A stretch of DNA of 25,706 nucleotides from Candidatus Arcanibacter lacustris (GTDB lineage: Bacteria; Pseudomonadota; Alphaproteobacteria; Rickettsiales; Arcanibacteraceae). The position numbers and the translations under genes are program-made. Each line of letters opens with the position of its first letter. Within the stretch, counting starts at the first letter, position 1. The notes beneath the pieces were generated by a model. That model made no database searches and was not told the origin of the DNA. It was given only the letters and a program-made list of their open reading frames with translations. Shown in pieces: positions 25,158 to 25,706 of this stretch. The stretch spans positions 1-25,706 of the forward strand of contig JYHA01000028.1 of NCBI GenBank assembly GCA_000970895.1, written 5' to 3'.

Positions 25158-25426
25158 TGTATAGATTGATACATACTACCTCACAGTTTTTATATGATAC
25201 CTCAGAGGGTCGTCATCCTGGAGAGAATTTTGTCTTTGAAAAAGACAAAAGAGCGATAGGATCCACAAAAATCTTAAATTTTCAACAAAGTACTATTAAA
25301 AATAAAGAAAAATGGATCCTATCGCTTCAATTTATCTTCTTAGAAGATAAATATCGCTCCAGGATGACGACCCCTTATTTGTCTCAAAACTTCCCCCGTT
25401 GTTTGAAAAACTGTGGGGTAGTATGA
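25157..25426 (+). CDS. Small ORF spanning repeat copy D between lptC and lptA
   Basis: An 89-codon ORF without a recognised homologue. Its ATG overlaps the lptC stop (TAATG), and its TGA overlaps the lptA start (ATGA), so it bridges the two genes exactly. Most of it is repeat copy D, giving EGRHPGE from the left arm and KWILSLQFIFLEDKYRSRM from the right arm, in the same frames for GRHPG and WILSL as in the nuoM-nuoN ORF. No membrane segment or signal peptide is visible, and there is no strong Shine-Dalgarno. It may act only as a translated linker, or it may not be a gene. Confidence 0.35.
   Translation: MYRLIHTTSQFLYDTSEGRHPGENFVFEKDKRAIGSTKILNFQQSTIKNKEKWILSLQFIFLEDKYRSRMTTPYLSQNFPRCLKNCGVV
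25211..25369 (+). repeat. Quasi-palindromic repeat, copy D
   Basis: 159-base full copy. The ends are inverted: GGTCGTCATCCTGGAG at the left (from 25209) and CTCCAGGATGACGACC at the right. The left arm has a perfect 10-bp hairpin TTTTGTCTTT / AAAGACAAAA (25228-25237 with 25241-25250), then GAGCGATAGGATCCAC. A spacer of about 45 bases precedes GGATCCTATCGCT and an 11-bp hairpin (25330-25340 with 25342-25352). It lies wholly inside the small ORF between lptC and lptA. Confidence 0.92.
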
Positions 25427-25706
25427 GATTGATAGTAATAATAATGATGATGTTTTCTAGTCTTGCTTATGCAGAAGATAAGTTATTTAAATCAAATAAA
25501 GAAACGATAATTACCTCAAATAATCTGATGGTTGATCAGTTAAATAATCTTGCAGATTTTAAAGGTAATGTAGTAGCAAAACAAGAAAACCTCACTCTTA
25601 AAGCCGATCAAATGCTCGTTTATTATGATAAAAATACATCTGACATTTCAAAAATTATCACTAATGGTAATGTAGAAATTATCGACGGAGAGCAAACAGC
25701 AAGAGG
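25423..25706 (+). CDS. lptA: LPS transport periplasmic protein LptA (partial, 5' part)
   Basis: Periplasmic bridge protein that carries LPS from LptC to the outer-membrane LptD. About 94 residues are visible before the window ends. A signal peptide (MRLIVIIMMMFSSLAYA, cleavage likely before EDK) is followed by the OstA/LptA-like beta-jellyroll repeats ITSNNLMVDQLNNLADFKGNV and LTLKADQMLVYYD. The ATG at 25423 forms an ATGA overlap with the upstream small ORF. The signal peptide looks complete, so the repeat insertion has not damaged the protein. Confidence 0.88.
   Translation, partial: MRLIVIIMMMFSSLAYAEDKLFKSNKETIITSNNLMVDQLNNLADFKGNVVAKQENLTLKADQMLVYYDKNTSDISKIITNGNVEIIDGEQTAR

Noticed and set aside
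1..25706. Novel defence, secretion or mobile-element system
   Set aside because: Every long gene belongs to a known housekeeping family; no transposase, integrase, nuclease-toxin pair, CRISPR spacer periodicity or foreign-looking gene block is visible.

Overview
The window reads as a chromosomal segment of an AT-rich alphaproteobacterium, most likely a Rickettsiales-type obligate intracellular bacterium. Reasons: strong A/T bias in intergenic and third codon positions, tightly packed housekeeping genes, gene content (primase-rpoD-gltX; a complete nuoA-N; nuoN-birA-rnj; lpxB; a short RNase D followed by kpsF-lptC-lptA; ccmG/ccmH), and a family of short quasi-palindromic repeats in the spacers, reminiscent of (but not shown to be) Rickettsia palindromic elements. 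I cannot name the genus. The lipid A and LPS-export genes argue against Rickettsiales lineages that have lost LPS.

Layout. 1-291: 3' end of a gene, probably dnaG. 321-3723: rpoD and gltX. 3724-3979: spacer with a probable promoter and a partial repeat copy. 3980-18030: all 14 NADH:quinone oxidoreductase genes nuoA to nuoN in canonical order, mostly joined by stop/start overlaps; the one break is between nuoM and nuoN, where a repeat sits inside a 70-codon ORF. 18027-18692: a diverged birA. 18693-18900: a relatively GC-rich spacer with nested inverted repeats, a candidate structured RNA (6S-like or an rnj leader). 18901-20589: rnj. 20592-22843, minus strand: lpxB-ccmG-ccmH, converging on rnj with a 2-bp gap. 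22844-22983: divergent promoter region. 22984-25706, plus strand: rnd-kpsF-lptC-[repeat ORF]-lptA, with lptA cut by the window end.

How the genes work together. The nuo genes encode complete proton-pumping complex I (peripheral arm B, C, D, E, F, G, I; membrane arm A, H, J, K, L, M, N). ccmG and ccmH act in system I cytochrome c maturation. lpxB, kpsF, lptC and lptA cover lipid A disaccharide formation, the first committed step toward Kdo, and LPS transport across the periplasm. rpoD, rnj and rnd are core transcription and RNA-turnover genes.

The most notable signal is the repeat family, not a new gene cassette. Four copies were found (3801-3903, 16460-16577, 20975-21123, 25211-25369). Three are tied to open reading frames: two form small ORFs that bridge neighbouring operon genes and end in ATGA overlaps, and one supplies the Shine-Dalgarno, start codon and about 25 N-terminal codons of ccmH. 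The arm hairpins differ in sequence between copies but keep pairing. No defence system, CRISPR array, transposase, prophage, tRNA or rRNA was seen.
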